Shown here: piece after piece, positions 52,425-61,852 of the stretch
Layout: every line of letters begins with the position of its first letter
Numbering within the stretch: position 1 is the stretch's first letter
Source of the DNA: Aedoeadaptatus urinae
GTDB taxonomy: Bacteria; Bacillota; Clostridia; Tissierellales; Peptoniphilaceae
NCBI RefSeq assembly: GCF_900155585.1
Contig: NZ_LT707417.1
Location: forward strand, 1 to 64,000
Reading direction: 5' to 3'
DNA length: 64,000 nucleotides
The notes under the pieces: model-generated
What the model saw: only the letters and a program-made list of their open reading frames with translations
Told to the model about the DNA's origin: nothing
Database searches by the model: none
Program-made: the position numbers and the translations under genes

Positions 52425-53645
52425 TTAAAACTCGTGGTACCGTCCCTTGACGCAGATGCCTTTAATCTTTCCCTTGAACTTTTCTCCCAGTAGGGGAGAG
52501 TTGTGGCTCTTGCCGCGGAAGAAGGCGTCGTCCACCTCGGTTTCGCCTTGGGGATCGAAGAGGACGAATTCTCCCCCCGCCACGCCTTGGTGAGGGAGCT
52601 TGTAGAAATCCGCCGGGATTTTCGTCATGGCACAGACGAGATCTTCCAGCCGGCATTTCTCCTTCAGCACCAGCTCTGTGTAGAGGAGGAGGAAGGCGGT
52701 CTCCATGCCCGTAATGCCCGAGGGGGCCTCTTTCAGGGGCCGGCTCTTTTCCTCCGGCGTGTGGGGTGCGTGATCCGTGGCGATGCAGAAGTTTTCGTGG
52801 CCGATGAATTCGGCGAGGCCCGCGGCGTCCTCGGCGGTGCGCAGGGGCGGATTCATTTTCGCCAAGCTGCCGTGGACCTTTACATCCTCGGCAGTCATGG
52901 TCAGGTGATGAGGCGTGATCTCACCCAGCACCTTCGCCCCCGATGCAGCAAAGGCCGCCACCAGTCGGGCGGTAAGGGCGCAGGAGATGTGCTGAATGTC
53001 CAGCTTCGCCCCCATGTAGTGGGCCAGGGACAGATCCCGGGCGGAGAGGCTGATCTCCGCCATGGCCTCGGCGCCCTTTAAGCCGAAGGCCGGGGCCACG
53101 CGGCTGTCCACGCCGGGGGTTTTTACATAGGCCGGGTCCTCCTCGTGAAGGCTGATGGGCAGATCCAGTGCCTTTGCCCGGGCGAGCCCTTCTTTCAGGA
53201 GGGCCACATTGTCCACGGGAAAGCCGTCGTCGGAAAAGCCCACGGCACCCAACCGCGCCGCCTCTTTCATGTCCACGAGCTCTTTGCCCTTGAGATCTTT
53301 TGTCAGGGCGCTCACGGTATAGGCGTGAAGGGGCAGCGCCTTTGCCCGTCGGTAAAAATCGGCGATGGCCTCTCCGCACATGACGGGCTTCGTATTGGCC
53401 ATGGCGACGACGTGGCCGAAGCCGCCGTGAAGGGCCGCCGCCGCGCCGGTCTCCAGGGTTTCCTTTTCCGTAAAGCCCGGATCCCTTAAGTGAACGTGGA
53501 CGTCGACGAAGGAGGGAAAGGCGTAGAGGCCTTCGCCGTCGATGGTGATATCATCGTCCTCCACGGAAAAGGTAATTGTGGCGGTTTCGTTTTTGTTTAA
53601 GACGGGATCCAATATGCGGACGTTTTTTATGGTAAGTGTAGCCAT
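52425..53645 (-). CDS. pyrC: Dihydroorotase
   Basis: 406-residue zinc amidohydrolase of pyrimidine synthesis, type I (Bacillus-like). VDVHVHLRDPGFTEKETLET (residues 48-67) has the first metal ligands and the substrate-binding Arg. HEEDP, DIQHIS, EITPHHL and ATDHAPH supply further metal-binding histidines and the catalytic aspartate. taggaggaagt precedes the ATG. It is alone here with no other pyr genes, and divergent from sdaAB. Confidence 0.95.
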   Translation of the reverse strand: MATLTIKNVRILDPVLNKNETATITFSVEDDDITIDGEGLYAFPSFVDVHVHLRDPGFTEKETLETGAAAALHGGFGHVVAMANTKPVMCGEAIADFYRRAKALPLHAYTVSALTKDLKGKELVDMKEAARLGAVGFSDDGFPVDNVALLKEGLARAKALDLPISLHEEDPAYVKTPGVDSRVAPAFGLKGAEAMAEISLSARDLSLAHYMGAKLDIQHISCALTARLVAAFAASGAKVLGEITPHHLTMTAEDVKVHGSLAKMNPPLRTAEDAAGLAEFIGHENFCIATDHAPHTPEEKSRPLKEAPSGITGMETAFLLLYTELVLKEKCRLEDLVCAMTKIPADFYKLPHQGVAGGEFVLFDPQGETEVDDAFFRGKSHNSPLLGEKFKGKIKGICVKGRYHEF

Positions 53646-53727
53646 ACTTCCTCCTAAGGCTGGGGACGAAATTATGATAAAATAGAATCGTCAATAGGTG
53701 AGCAACAAGAACGAACAGAGGTGGATC

Positions 53728-54420
53728 ATGAAAAAATACAAGGCATTTGACGTGGTGGGTCCCATTATGGTGGGGCCCTCCAGCTCTCACACGGCCGGCG
53801 CGTGTAAAATCGGAAACGCCGCATTGGCCATTAGCGGAGACAGCCCCTTTCACAGGGTGCGCTTTAATCTCCACGGCTCCTTTGCATCGACCTATCGGGG
53901 TCACGGCACGGACATGGCATTGGTCGGCGGCGTCCTGGGCATTATGCCCGACGACGAGCGGCTGAGGGACAGCTTTAAAATCGCGGAAGAAAAGGGCCTT
54001 CAGTACGAATTCGTGGAAACGGATCTGGGGGACCGGCACCCGAACTCCGTAGAGATCATTTTCTTCTACGACAACGGCGGCCATTTGTCCGTCACCGGCT
54101 CTTCCATCGGCGGCGGCAATATTTTAATCGTCGCCATTAACGACATCGAAGTCTCTTTCAAGAATCAATACCCTACTCTTATTTTACAATATCAGGAACA
54201 AAAAGGGGTCATCGCTCTGGTTTCCAGTATTTTAACGAGCAACGACTACAATATCGAAACCATGGTGACGGACAAAATCGACGAAACGGTCACCCTGGTT
54301 ACGGAGATCACCCACTCCGTGGACCCGGCGATTCTGGAACCGATCCTCGAGGATCCCCGCTTCGAATTTGCAAAATACGTGGACATTATCGAACCCATGA
54401 AAGGAAACGCTCATGATTAA
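53728..54420 (+). CDS. sdaAB: L-serine dehydratase, beta subunit
   Basis: 230-residue subunit of the oxygen-sensitive iron-sulfur serine dehydratase that converts serine to pyruvate and ammonia. VVGPIMVGPSSSHTAGA at residues 8-24 is the family signature. The C-terminal half is an ACT-like domain (GVIALVSSILTSNDYNIETM). Start at 53728 with ggtgg upstream. It overlaps the alpha-subunit gene by eight bases. Confidence 0.95.
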   Translation: MKKYKAFDVVGPIMVGPSSSHTAGACKIGNAALAISGDSPFHRVRFNLHGSFASTYRGHGTDMALVGGVLGIMPDDERLRDSFKIAEEKGLQYEFVETDLGDRHPNSVEIIFFYDNGGHLSVTGSSIGGGNILIVAINDIEVSFKNQYPTLILQYQEQKGVIALVSSILTSNDYNIETMVTDKIDETVTLVTEITHSVDPAILEPILEDPRFEFAKYVDIIEPMKGNAHD

Positions 54421-55285
54421 AACGGCAAAGGCATTGATCGATTTATGCCGGGAAAAGAATTGGAAGATTTCGGACTACGTCCTGGAGGAAGAATCCAAGG
54501 GCGACGAAAAAAAGAAGGCGGCCATTTTAGACGAGCTGCATCACATGCTCAACATAATGAAGGAATCCACCACCCGCACCTTGGAATCGGGCACCGATTT
54601 AAAACACGATTTAATCAAGGACTTCGGCAAAAAGACCTGGGAATATTCCAAGAGCGGGAAGAGATTCGTCACCGACGAAAAGACCCTGCGCGCCATGGCC
54701 CGCGCCTTTTCCACCTTCGAATCCAATGCCAATATGGAAGTCATCGTGGCGGCGCCCACGGCGGGCAGCTGCGGCATCGTGCCGGCGGCCTTGGTGACGG
54801 CGGCGGAAGACTTAAACGCCACAGACGACGACTTGGTCCGCGGCCTCTTGACGGCCATCGGCATCGGCCAGTTTATCGCCGGCTACGGCACCTTCGCCGG
54901 CAGTGAAGGGGGCTGCCAGGCGGAATGCGGCGCGGCCTCTTCCATGGCGGCGGCGGCCCTCGCCGAGCTTTACGGCGGCGATGTGGAAACTTGCTTAAAT
55001 GCCGCCTCCATCGCCATCGTTAACATTTTGGGCCTGGTCTGCGACCCCTTAGGCGGCTTGGTTCAATACCCCTGCACCTTCAGAAACGCATCGGGAGTTT
55101 CCAATGCCCGGGTCAGCGCCGACATGGCCCTGGCCGGCACCTTCAGCATCATTCCTTTCGACGAAGTCTGCAAGGCCATGAAAGAAGTGGGCGACGCCCT
55201 GCCCGCCTCCCTGCGCGAAACCGGCATCGGCGGTCTGGCCGGCACGGACACGGCGAAGACCCTTTGCGGAAAAATTTTCGGTTAA
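54413..55285 (+). CDS. sdaAA: L-serine dehydratase, alpha subunit
   Basis: 290-residue catalytic subunit. APTAGSCGIVPAAL and EGGCQAECGAASSMAAA, with CDPLGGLVQYPCTFRNASG, carry the conserved cysteines that hold the [4Fe-4S] cluster. With the beta subunit it feeds pyruvate to fermentation. Start inside the end of sdaAB. No clear terminator follows; the 117 bases to the next gene hold only a weak hairpin. Confidence 0.95.
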   Translation: MIKTAKALIDLCREKNWKISDYVLEEESKGDEKKKAAILDELHHMLNIMKESTTRTLESGTDLKHDLIKDFGKKTWEYSKSGKRFVTDEKTLRAMARAFSTFESNANMEVIVAAPTAGSCGIVPAALVTAAEDLNATDDDLVRGLLTAIGIGQFIAGYGTFAGSEGGCQAECGAASSMAAAALAELYGGDVETCLNAASIAIVNILGLVCDPLGGLVQYPCTFRNASGVSNARVSADMALAGTFSIIPFDEVCKAMKEVGDALPASLRETGIGGLAGTDTAKTLCGKIFG

Positions 55286-55402
55286 TAAATCTAACCTTTG
55301 GTAAAGAAAGGTAAAACAAAGACGCAGAGTCCTTTTTTCCCCTGTCCTTTCGGGTACAATGAAGACAAGAAGACAACACCGATATCAAGGAGGCAATAAT
55401 TT

Positions 55403-55879
55403 ATGATTACCATGGAAAAAATCGACTACGTGATCTCTGTCACCGGGGCAAGCTACGGCGACGTGCGTGAGGCACTCTTGACTGCCGACGGCGACGTAGA
55501 CAAGGCCATTCGCCTGTTAATGGGCGAGGAAAAAACCGAAGACGAAAAAGCAGAGGGCTTCGATTTTAAAGACGCAAGGACCAAAGCGGAAGACATTTCC
55601 GACACCATTTCCAATTTCGGCGAAGAAGTCATCGACGCCGTGAAGGACTTCTGGGAAAAAGGCAATGCCACCAAGCTCGTCATCATGGACGAAAAAGACG
55701 AAGTGATCTTAAACGTGTCCATGAACCTGGGCGCCATTTGGACGGTCATCGCACCGGTGGCGGCCCTTATGGGCGTGGGCATCGGCATCATCAGCCGCTG
55801 GGAATTTTACATCTATCTCGACGACGGCAAGGTCATCAATGTAAAGGACTATATTACCAACAAACACCGCATGCGCTAA
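55403..55879 (+). CDS. UBA-like/DUF4342 protein
   Basis: 158-residue protein. Residues 1-45 form a UBA/TS-N-like three-helix fold (KIDYVISVTGASYGDVREAL, VDKAIRLLM), as found in nascent-polypeptide-associated factors. An acidic linker follows. The C-terminal DUF4342 part has one membrane segment (WTVIAPVAALMGVGIGII) and ends ISRWEFYIYLDDGKVINVKD. Function unknown. The start follows aaggagg. Own terminator downstream. Confidence 0.85.
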   Translation: MITMEKIDYVISVTGASYGDVREALLTADGDVDKAIRLLMGEEKTEDEKAEGFDFKDARTKAEDISDTISNFGEEVIDAVKDFWEKGNATKLVIMDEKDEVILNVSMNLGAIWTVIAPVAALMGVGIGIISRWEFYIYLDDGKVINVKDYITNKHRMR

Positions 55880-55885
55880 AAATGA

Positions 55886-55919
55886 AACGAGGCAGGATAA
55901 ATTCCCGCCTCGTTTTTTT
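55886..55919 (+). terminator. Terminator of the DUF4342 gene
   Basis: The stem acgaggc/gcctcgt is followed by seven T. Confidence 0.88.
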
Positions 55920-56012
55920 ATGCGAAAAATTCGTTTTGTTTGCGTATAGTCCGTAGCGGTTGGGGTATGAAATAAAAAAGAATGTAATATTGTATATTTA
56001 AGGAGGGAGTCA

Positions 56013-57719
56013 ATGAGCATGGACCCGAGAGATAAAAACGGATTAGGCGAGCATTTAAGCAGCAGAAACGACACGGCCATAGACGAGCCTATGCGTCGGG
56101 CCGGCGGGCAGGTAGTGGATAACAACGAAGACATACTGACCGCAGGCAAGCGCGGCCATTTGTCCATTCAGGATTTGTGGCTTTTTGAAAAACACGCCCA
56201 CTTTAACCGGGAAGTGATTCCCGAGCGGCGCATGCACGCCAAGGGCTGGGGCGCCTGGGGCGAATTTACCGTCACTCACGATATTACGAAATACACCAAG
56301 GCAAAAATCTTTTCCGAAGTGGGCAAGAAGACCAAGGTCTTTTCCAGAATGTCCACCGTCGCCGGCGAACGTGGCGCCGCCGATGCGGAAAGAGACATTC
56401 GCGGCTTCGCGGTGCGCTTTTACACGGAAGACGGCAACTGGGACATCGTCGGCAACAACACCCCGGTCTTTTTCTTCCGCGATCCCATGAAATTTATCGA
56501 TTTAAACCACGCGGTGAAGCGGGACCCGAGAACGCATTTGCGCAGTCCCAACACCAACTGGGACTTCTGGACCTCCCTGCCCGAGTCGCTGCTTCAAACC
56601 ACGATCATCAACAGCGACCGGGGCATTCCTTCCTCTTTCCGCTTTATGCACGGCTTCGGCTCTCATACCTACTCCATGATCAATGCCGACGGCGAGCGGG
56701 TGTGGGTGAAATACCACTTCCGTTCCCAACAGGGCATTCAAAACTACACGGATCAGGAAGCCGAAACGGTTAACGGTATGGACCGGGAAAGCTCCGGGCG
56801 GGACTTGTACGAAGCCATCGAAAAAGGCGAATACCCGAAGTGGAAGATGTACATTCAAGTCATGACCGAAGAGCAGGCGAAAAACCATCCGCAGGATCCC
56901 TTCGACCTGACGAAAATGTGGCTGAAGGAAGACTATCCTTTGATTCCCGTGGGCGAATATGTCCTCAATAAAAACGCGGACAACTACTTCCAAGATGTGG
57001 AACAGGTGGCCTTCTCCCCGGCAAACATCGTGCCCGGTGTGGCCCTATCGCCCGACCGCATGCTTCAAGCCCGCACCTTCTTCTATTCCGACGCACAGCG
57101 CTACCGCCTGGGCGTCAACCATAATCAAATCCCCGTGAACTCACCGTTGGGCGTAGAACATCCCCACGACTTCCACCGCGACGGTCAAATGCGCGTAGAC
57201 GGCAACAAGGGCTCGGAGCTGCACTACGGCCCCAACTCCTACGGCGCGTGGAAAGACGATCCTTCCCTTGAAATTCCCCACGACGAAGGCGGCGAAACCG
57301 CCCGCTACGATTACCGGGAAGATGACCACGACTACTACACCCAACCGGGCATGCTCTTTAACCGCATGACGCCGGAGCAACAACTGGTGCTCTTTGAAAA
57401 CACGGCGCGGAACATGGGCGATTCCACCATGCAAATCAAGCATCGCAACATTCGCAACTGCTACGCCGCCGATCCCGCATACGGCGAAGGCGTGGCCGAG
57501 GCCATGGGCATCGACATCAAGGATGTGGATCTTGCGCCCAACGAATCCAAGTCCCGGGAAGAATGGGAAAAGGATCGGGCCAAGGATAAAGATTTGGACG
57601 TCCCCACGAAACCGGCGGAACCGGAATCGGCAAAGGATCTGCCGCCGGAAGGCCGCGACACCAACGTAGCTGATCCGAAAACTCTTTCCGATCCGGAAGA
57701 CGACCCCTATTTACTTTAA
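56013..57719 (+). CDS. Monofunctional heme catalase
   Basis: 568-residue catalase that splits hydrogen peroxide. The distal histidine is H75 in [14 protein letters not shown], with the essential Asn region [14 protein letters not shown]. The proximal heme-ligand tyrosine is Y358 in [19 protein letters not shown]. Beyond the core (about residue 500) is an acidic, proline-rich tail of about 65 residues. The start follows aaggaggg. Monocistronic. Needs heme, which a fermentative anaerobe may have to import. Confidence 0.95.
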   Translation: MSMDPRDKNGLGEHLSSRNDTAIDEPMRRAGGQVVDNNEDILTAGKRGHLSIQDLWLFEKHAHFNREVIPERRMHAKGWGAWGEFTVTHDITKYTKAKIFSEVGKKTKVFSRMSTVAGERGAADAERDIRGFAVRFYTEDGNWDIVGNNTPVFFFRDPMKFIDLNHAVKRDPRTHLRSPNTNWDFWTSLPESLLQTTIINSDRGIPSSFRFMHGFGSHTYSMINADGERVWVKYHFRSQQGIQNYTDQEAETVNGMDRESSGRDLYEAIEKGEYPKWKMYIQVMTEEQAKNHPQDPFDLTKMWLKEDYPLIPVGEYVLNKNADNYFQDVEQVAFSPANIVPGVALSPDRMLQARTFFYSDAQRYRLGVNHNQIPVNSPLGVEHPHDFHRDGQMRVDGNKGSELHYGPNSYGAWKDDPSLEIPHDEGGETARYDYREDDHDYYTQPGMLFNRMTPEQQLVLFENTARNMGDSTMQIKHRNIRNCYAADPAYGEGVAEAMGIDIKDVDLAPNESKSREEWEKDRAKDKDLDVPTKPAEPESAKDLPPEGRDTNVADPKTLSDPEDDPYLL

Positions 57720-57745
57720 TGAAATACCTCGCTCGTATGAGGGCA

Positions 57746-57784
57746 AAAAAGCCCTCGCCGCTATAACAGCCGCGAGGGTTTTTC
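57746..57784. terminator. Bidirectional terminator between catalase and the CtlX-type gene
   Basis: The stem gccctcg/cgagggt has an inner hairpin, with A6 before and T5 after, so it works on both strands. Confidence 0.85.
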
Positions 57785-58666
57785 TCAGCAGAAATTTTCT
57801 GCGATCATACAGCGGGCGCTGCCGCCGCCTAATTGAGAGATCACGGGAAGGGGCACGTGGACGATCTTATCGTGCTTTTCGATCCGCGCGATTTTTTCCG
57901 GTGCCAAATGCTCGTAGGCCTCCTCGCTCATGACGAGAATCGGCTCACGGCCAATCAGCTCCAAGCAATTGCCGCAGAAGTGATCCACCTCGTCGGCGCT
58001 CAGGGGAATGATCTCCTTCCCCGTGGCCTTCAGGCGGGCGAGGACATCGTCCTTTCCTTCCACGATGAGCTCCTCGGCGATGAGGGCGAAGCGCTCCGCC
58101 ACAGTCATGATCACATTGGTGTGATAGACCGCCGCCTCGTGGTGACGGGCGCGGAAGGGAACGGGCGCAAGGCCGTAGGCGTCGCAAAAGCGCATGAGCA
58201 GCTCTTCGTCGCAGCGGGCGGAGAGGGCGGCGTAGCAAATATCGTGGAAGCGGTCCAAGACCATGGCGCCGGTGCCCTCCAAGGCGGCGGGCTCATGGGA
58301 AAAGTCCAGGACCTCGAGCCGCGACAGATCAAGGAGCGCGTCGTATTGGGGCCGCAGCTTGGGAAATTCCTTTTTTCGATTGGCGCTGTACATGGGACAG
58401 ATAAAAAGCTTTCCGGGAAAGGTGACGAAGGTATTGTTGGGGAAAATCGAATCCGGCGTGTCGTCTCCTTTATCCTGCAAAACCTCCACCACGACGCCGG
58501 CTTCTCTCAAGGCATTTACCAGGCCGGAAAATTCCTCCGCTGCCCGGGCCTGCACCTCGTCGAGGGAGAGACTGCGGTCGTTCACTTGATAGGCATTGTC
58601 CGCCGCGGTCTCCGCATTAAAGCGAAAGGCCGAGGGACGCACCATAATAATTTTTTCGGCGATCAT
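57785..58666 (-). CDS. Arginine deiminase-related hydrolase (CtlX-type)
   Basis: 293-residue guanidino-group-modifying enzyme of the amidinotransferase fold. Catalytic residues: Asp/Asn region PDSIFPNNTF, His in VYHTNVIM and the nucleophile C286 in GGGSARCMIAE. It resembles the citrulline utilization hydrolase CtlX and dimethylarginine-hydrolase relatives. No arcBC genes nearby. The start follows aaaggag. Likely in arginine/citrulline breakdown; the exact substrate is uncertain. Confidence 0.85.
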   Translation of the reverse strand: MIAEKIIMVRPSAFRFNAETAADNAYQVNDRSLSLDEVQARAAEEFSGLVNALREAGVVVEVLQDKGDDTPDSIFPNNTFVTFPGKLFICPMYSANRKKEFPKLRPQYDALLDLSRLEVLDFSHEPAALEGTGAMVLDRFHDICYAALSARCDEELLMRFCDAYGLAPVPFRARHHEAAVYHTNVIMTVAERFALIAEELIVEGKDDVLARLKATGKEIIPLSADEVDHFCGNCLELIGREPILVMSEEAYEHLAPEKIARIEKHDKIVHVPLPVISQLGGGSARCMIAENFC

Positions 58667-58724
58667 ATTGACTCCTTTAAGGTAATTTATTTCTTCACGC
58701 CTATTTTACAACAGGGGAAGGAAA

Positions 58725-58994
58725 ATGCACAGCCTTGCAAAGCGGGAAAACGACGTAGCCCGGGAGGATGCGTGGCGCGCGGCGGGCTTCGACTTGCGCT
58801 TTTTGCTCCGCGGCAAAAAATCCGCGGCAAGAACGGTTAAAAAACGAGGAAGAAACGATTTATATTGTCTACGACGCTCTAAAGCCGTTGAAATTACAGG
58901 AGTTGAGGCAGAAGACGGAAATAAATTTTTAAAATCCACGTGGAAATTTCAATGCCTATGTGGTATGATGAATGCGTTGGAGCTGAGGCGTTAA
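58725..58994 (+). other. Doubtful 89-residue ORF in the gdhA upstream gap
   Basis: A basic frame (MHSLAKRENDVAREDAWRAA...) with aaggaa six bases upstream ends one base before a terminator. It matches nothing I recognise, and its codons look unlike the neighbours. A -10-like TATGAT lies near its end. The gap 58667-59097 contains this frame, the terminator and the gdhA ribosome-binding site, and otherwise nothing supported. Confidence 0.2.
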
Positions 58995-58995
58995 C

Positions 58996-59021
58996 ACGCG
59001 GCGCAAGACGCGGCGTTTTTT
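58996..59021 (+). terminator. Terminator-like hairpin upstream of gdhA
   Basis: Stem acgc(g)gcg/cgc(g)gcgt with one mismatch and a five-base loop, then six T, 77 bases before the gdhA start. Confidence 0.55.
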
Positions 59022-59097
59022 ATTTCCCGAAGGGGAAAGCCTTTGCTCTTTTAGTGAGGCTTTTAGCCAACTCATGTTCTTTAAGGAGGAATATTGT

Positions 59098-60444
59098 ATG
59101 AGCTATCTTGAAAGTGTAATCGAAAGCGTAAAAGAAAGACACGCCAGCGAACCGGAATTTTGCCAAACCGTTGAAGAAGTCTTAAGTTCTTTAAAACCGG
59201 TTATCGACCAACATCCGGAATATGAACACGTCGACCTGTTGGGCCGCATGGTTGAACCGGAACGTTTATTCAGCTTCCGCGTCGTATGGCAAGATGACGA
59301 AGGTCAATTCCACACCAACATTGGTTACCGTGTACAATTTAACGGAGCCCTCGGGCCGTACAAGGGCGGCATTCGCTTCCACCCCACCGTAAACCAATCC
59401 GTTATTAAATTCCTCGGTTTCGAACAATGCTTCAAGAACTCCATGACCGGCCTCCCCATCGGCGGCGGCAAGGGCGGCAGTGACTTCGACCCCCGCGGAA
59501 AGAGCGACGACGAAATCATGCGTTTCTGCCAATCCTTTATCAGCACCCTTTACCACTACATCGGGCCCGACACCGACGTTCCCGCAGGTGACATGGGCGT
59601 AGGCGCAAGAGAAGTCGGCTTTATGTATGGTCAATATCGCCACTTAAAAGCTAAATTCGAAAACGGCACCTTCACCGGCAAGGGCTTCAGCTTCGGCGGA
59701 TCCCGCGTACGTCCCGAAGCTACCGGCTACGGCGCAGTTTACTACCTCTTAAACGTATTGGAACACTTCGGCGAAGACATCAAAGACAAGAAGATCGCCG
59801 TTTCCGGTTTCGGTAACGTTGCTTGGGGTATCTGCAAGAAGGTTCAACAACTCGGCGGTAAAGTTGTTACCATCGCCGGTCCCGACGGATACATCTACGA
59901 CAAAGACGGTATCAACACCGAAGAAAAGGTTGAATACATGCTCGAAATGCGTGCTTCCGGCCGCGACAAGGTTCAAGACTACGCAGACAAATTCGGCGTA
60001 GACTTCTTCCCCGGTGAAAAACCCTGGATCAACGCAGACTACGACATCGCTATGCCGGCTGCTTACCAAAACGAAATCACCATCGAAGAAGCAAAAGCCA
60101 TGGTTGAAAAGGGCGTAGAATACTACATCGAAGTAGCTAACATGCCTACCACCAACGAAGCTTTGAACTACCTCATCGAAAACGTCAAGGTCGTTGCTCC
60201 CTCCAAGGCAGTTAACGCCGGCGGCGTTGCAGGCTCCGCTCTCGAAATGAGCCAAAACAGCGCTCGCTTGAGCTGGCCCGCAGAAGAAGTTGACAAACAA
60301 CTTCACATGATCATGGACAACATCTACAAGATGTCCGTCGAAGCAGCTGAAAAATACGGCTTAGGCTACAACCTGGTAGCAGGCGCCAACATTGCCGGCT
60401 TCGTTCGCTTGGCAGATGCCATGATGGCACAAGGTGTATTCTAG
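59098..60444 (+). CDS. gdhA: Glutamate dehydrogenase, NADP-type
   Basis: 448-residue hexameric enzyme (glutamate to 2-oxoglutarate and ammonia, reversible), length typical of the NADP/clostridial small form. The catalytic region is GPYKGGIRFHP and GLPIGGGKGGSDFDP (active lysines), with PAGDMGVGAREVGFM. The Rossmann domain has VSGFGNVAWG. Codon use is highly biased (gtt, gct, aac, gaa preferred), unlike neighbours, which points to strong expression. Start at 59098 with aaggagg upstream. Confidence 0.96.
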   Translation: MSYLESVIESVKERHASEPEFCQTVEEVLSSLKPVIDQHPEYEHVDLLGRMVEPERLFSFRVVWQDDEGQFHTNIGYRVQFNGALGPYKGGIRFHPTVNQSVIKFLGFEQCFKNSMTGLPIGGGKGGSDFDPRGKSDDEIMRFCQSFISTLYHYIGPDTDVPAGDMGVGAREVGFMYGQYRHLKAKFENGTFTGKGFSFGGSRVRPEATGYGAVYYLLNVLEHFGEDIKDKKIAVSGFGNVAWGICKKVQQLGGKVVTIAGPDGYIYDKDGINTEEKVEYMLEMRASGRDKVQDYADKFGVDFFPGEKPWINADYDIAMPAAYQNEITIEEAKAMVEKGVEYYIEVANMPTTNEALNYLIENVKVVAPSKAVNAGGVAGSALEMSQNSARLSWPAEEVDKQLHMIMDNIYKMSVEAAEKYGLGYNLVAGANIAGFVRLADAMMAQGVF

Positions 60445-60487
60445 AAATAAAGAGAAGCTCTCTTTTCGAAAAGAATAAAATGACTTT

Positions 60488-60521
60488 AAAAGACCGCATA
60501 CGCTTGTATGTGGTCTTTTTT
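60488..60521 (+). terminator. Terminator of gdhA
   Basis: The 12-bp stem aaagaccgcatac/gtatgtggtcttt with a four-base loop is followed by T. Confidence 0.9.
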
Positions 60522-60569
60522 ATTTGCAAAACCCTCCCGTGGGTATAATAAGGAAAAAGGAGGAAGAGT

Positions 60570-61154
60570 ATGAACACGATAAATGAAAAAGACGCATTGG
60601 ATTTACTGTTGAAATACAATTCCGACCGCTTTCACCTGCGCCACGCCATGACGGTGAAACACGTTATGGCGCACTTCGCCCGGGATCTCGGCTTTGAAGA
60701 CGAGGCGGACTTTTGGGGATTAGTCGGGCTCCTGCACGACGTGGACTGGGAAAAGTATCCGGACGAGCACTGCCTGAAGGCGCCGGAGCTTTTGGCGGAA
60801 ATCGACGCCCCCGACGAGCTCACACACGCCGTCGCAAGCCACGGCTGGGAGATCTGTTGCGACGTGGAGCCGGAGCACATGATGGAGAAGGTGCTTTACG
60901 CCACCGACGAGCTTACCGGCCTCATCTACGCCTACTCTCTCATGCGGCCCTCGGGTTCGGTACAGGACATGAAGCTCAAAAGCCTGAAGAAAAAATACAA
61001 GGACAAGAAATTTGCCGCCGGCGTCAACCGCGACATCGTCGAGCGAGGCGCCGCCATGCTCGACTGGGATATGGACACCCTCCTTACCCGCACCATGGAA
61101 GCCATGGCGGAAACGGAAGATGCCGTGGAAGAAGAACTGGCAGCTCTGGCGTAA
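60570..61154 (+). CDS. HD-domain hydrolase
   Basis: 194-residue metal-dependent phosphohydrolase-type protein. The HD motif is GLLHDVDWEKYP (H56, D57), preceded by a metal-binding histidine in HLRHAMTVKHV, with ASHGWE and YATDELTGLIYA further on. It is of the HDIG group that often acts on nucleotides; substrate unknown. The start follows aggagg. An IS element lies directly downstream. Confidence 0.85.
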   Translation: MNTINEKDALDLLLKYNSDRFHLRHAMTVKHVMAHFARDLGFEDEADFWGLVGLLHDVDWEKYPDEHCLKAPELLAEIDAPDELTHAVASHGWEICCDVEPEHMMEKVLYATDELTGLIYAYSLMRPSGSVQDMKLKSLKKKYKDKKFAAGVNRDIVERGAAMLDWDMDTLLTRTMEAMAETEDAVEEELAALA

Positions 61155-61180
61155 AAAAAGAAGGCCCTTCGTATGCACTG

Positions 61181-61225
61181 ACCCCCAAAAGTTGGACCAA
61201 GAAATCCAACCTTTGGGGGTTTTTT
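61181..61225 (+). terminator. IS left-end hairpin/terminator
   Basis: Arm 61181-61196 pairs with 61205-61220 (15 of 16), then six T, ending one base before the OrfA ATG. It can stop outside transcription and hide the OrfA start. Confidence 0.7.
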
Positions 61226-61226
61226 A

Positions 61227-61811
61227 ATGGCAAAATACAGTTATGAATTGAAGAGGGAAATTATTGAGGAATATTTGAATGGACACGCAGGTCATAAAAT
61301 CCTGGCTAAGAAATACCAAATAGGCGTCTCACAAATTGAACGCTGGGTCAACAATTACAAACATTTTGGCGATGAAGGCTTAATGCGCTCTAGAAATAAA
61401 CGTGAGTACAGTGTAGAGTTTAAGTTAGAAGCCATTACACGCTACGAAACGAGCGAATGCAGCTACCAACAACTGGCCCTTGAACTCGGTTTGACGAATC
61501 CGTCCATCATCGCCAAATGGCGCAGTCAGTATCGAGAGGATGGTATTGAGGGGCTGCAATCACATAAGCGAGGGAGACCTGTGACGAAGAAAGACGCCTG
61601 CAATCAACCACCGAAGTCTGCAACTAAGAAGGAGCCCCTTGATGTATCTACACGGGAGGCATTGGAAAATCGCATCAAAGAATTAGAAGCGGAGAATGAA
61701 ATACTCACCATTCAAAAGCTATACCTGGAGGAGCTAAGGAGTTTGGCGAGGGAAGAAGCAATGAACAAAAGGCGAGGATCGTCGCCAAACTCCGAGAACA
61801 ATTCCAACTAA
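61227..61811 (+). CDS. IS3-family transposase OrfA
   Basis: 194 residues. Two helix-turn-helix segments (HKILAKKYQIGVSQIERWVN and YQQLALELGLTNPSIIAKWR) bind the terminal repeats, and a leucine-zipper-like helix (ENRIKELEAENEILTIQKL) is at 148-166. Its 3' part overlaps the OrfB frame, which is open from 61700, so an OrfAB fusion by -1 frameshifting is expected as in other IS3 elements. No strong ribosome-binding site is seen at the ATG. Confidence 0.88.
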   Translation: MAKYSYELKREIIEEYLNGHAGHKILAKKYQIGVSQIERWVNNYKHFGDEGLMRSRNKREYSVEFKLEAITRYETSECSYQQLALELGLTNPSIIAKWRSQYREDGIEGLQSHKRGRPVTKKDACNQPPKSATKKEPLDVSTREALENRIKELEAENEILTIQKLYLEELRSLAREEAMNKRRGSSPNSENNSN

Positions 61812-61852
61812 AAAAGATTCTTGCCGCCATCAACTTCCCAAAATCCACCTTC

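Noticed and set aside
57833-58840. 335-residue plus-strand frame
   Set aside because: Antisense to the CtlX-type gene, which has the family's catalytic residues and a good start.
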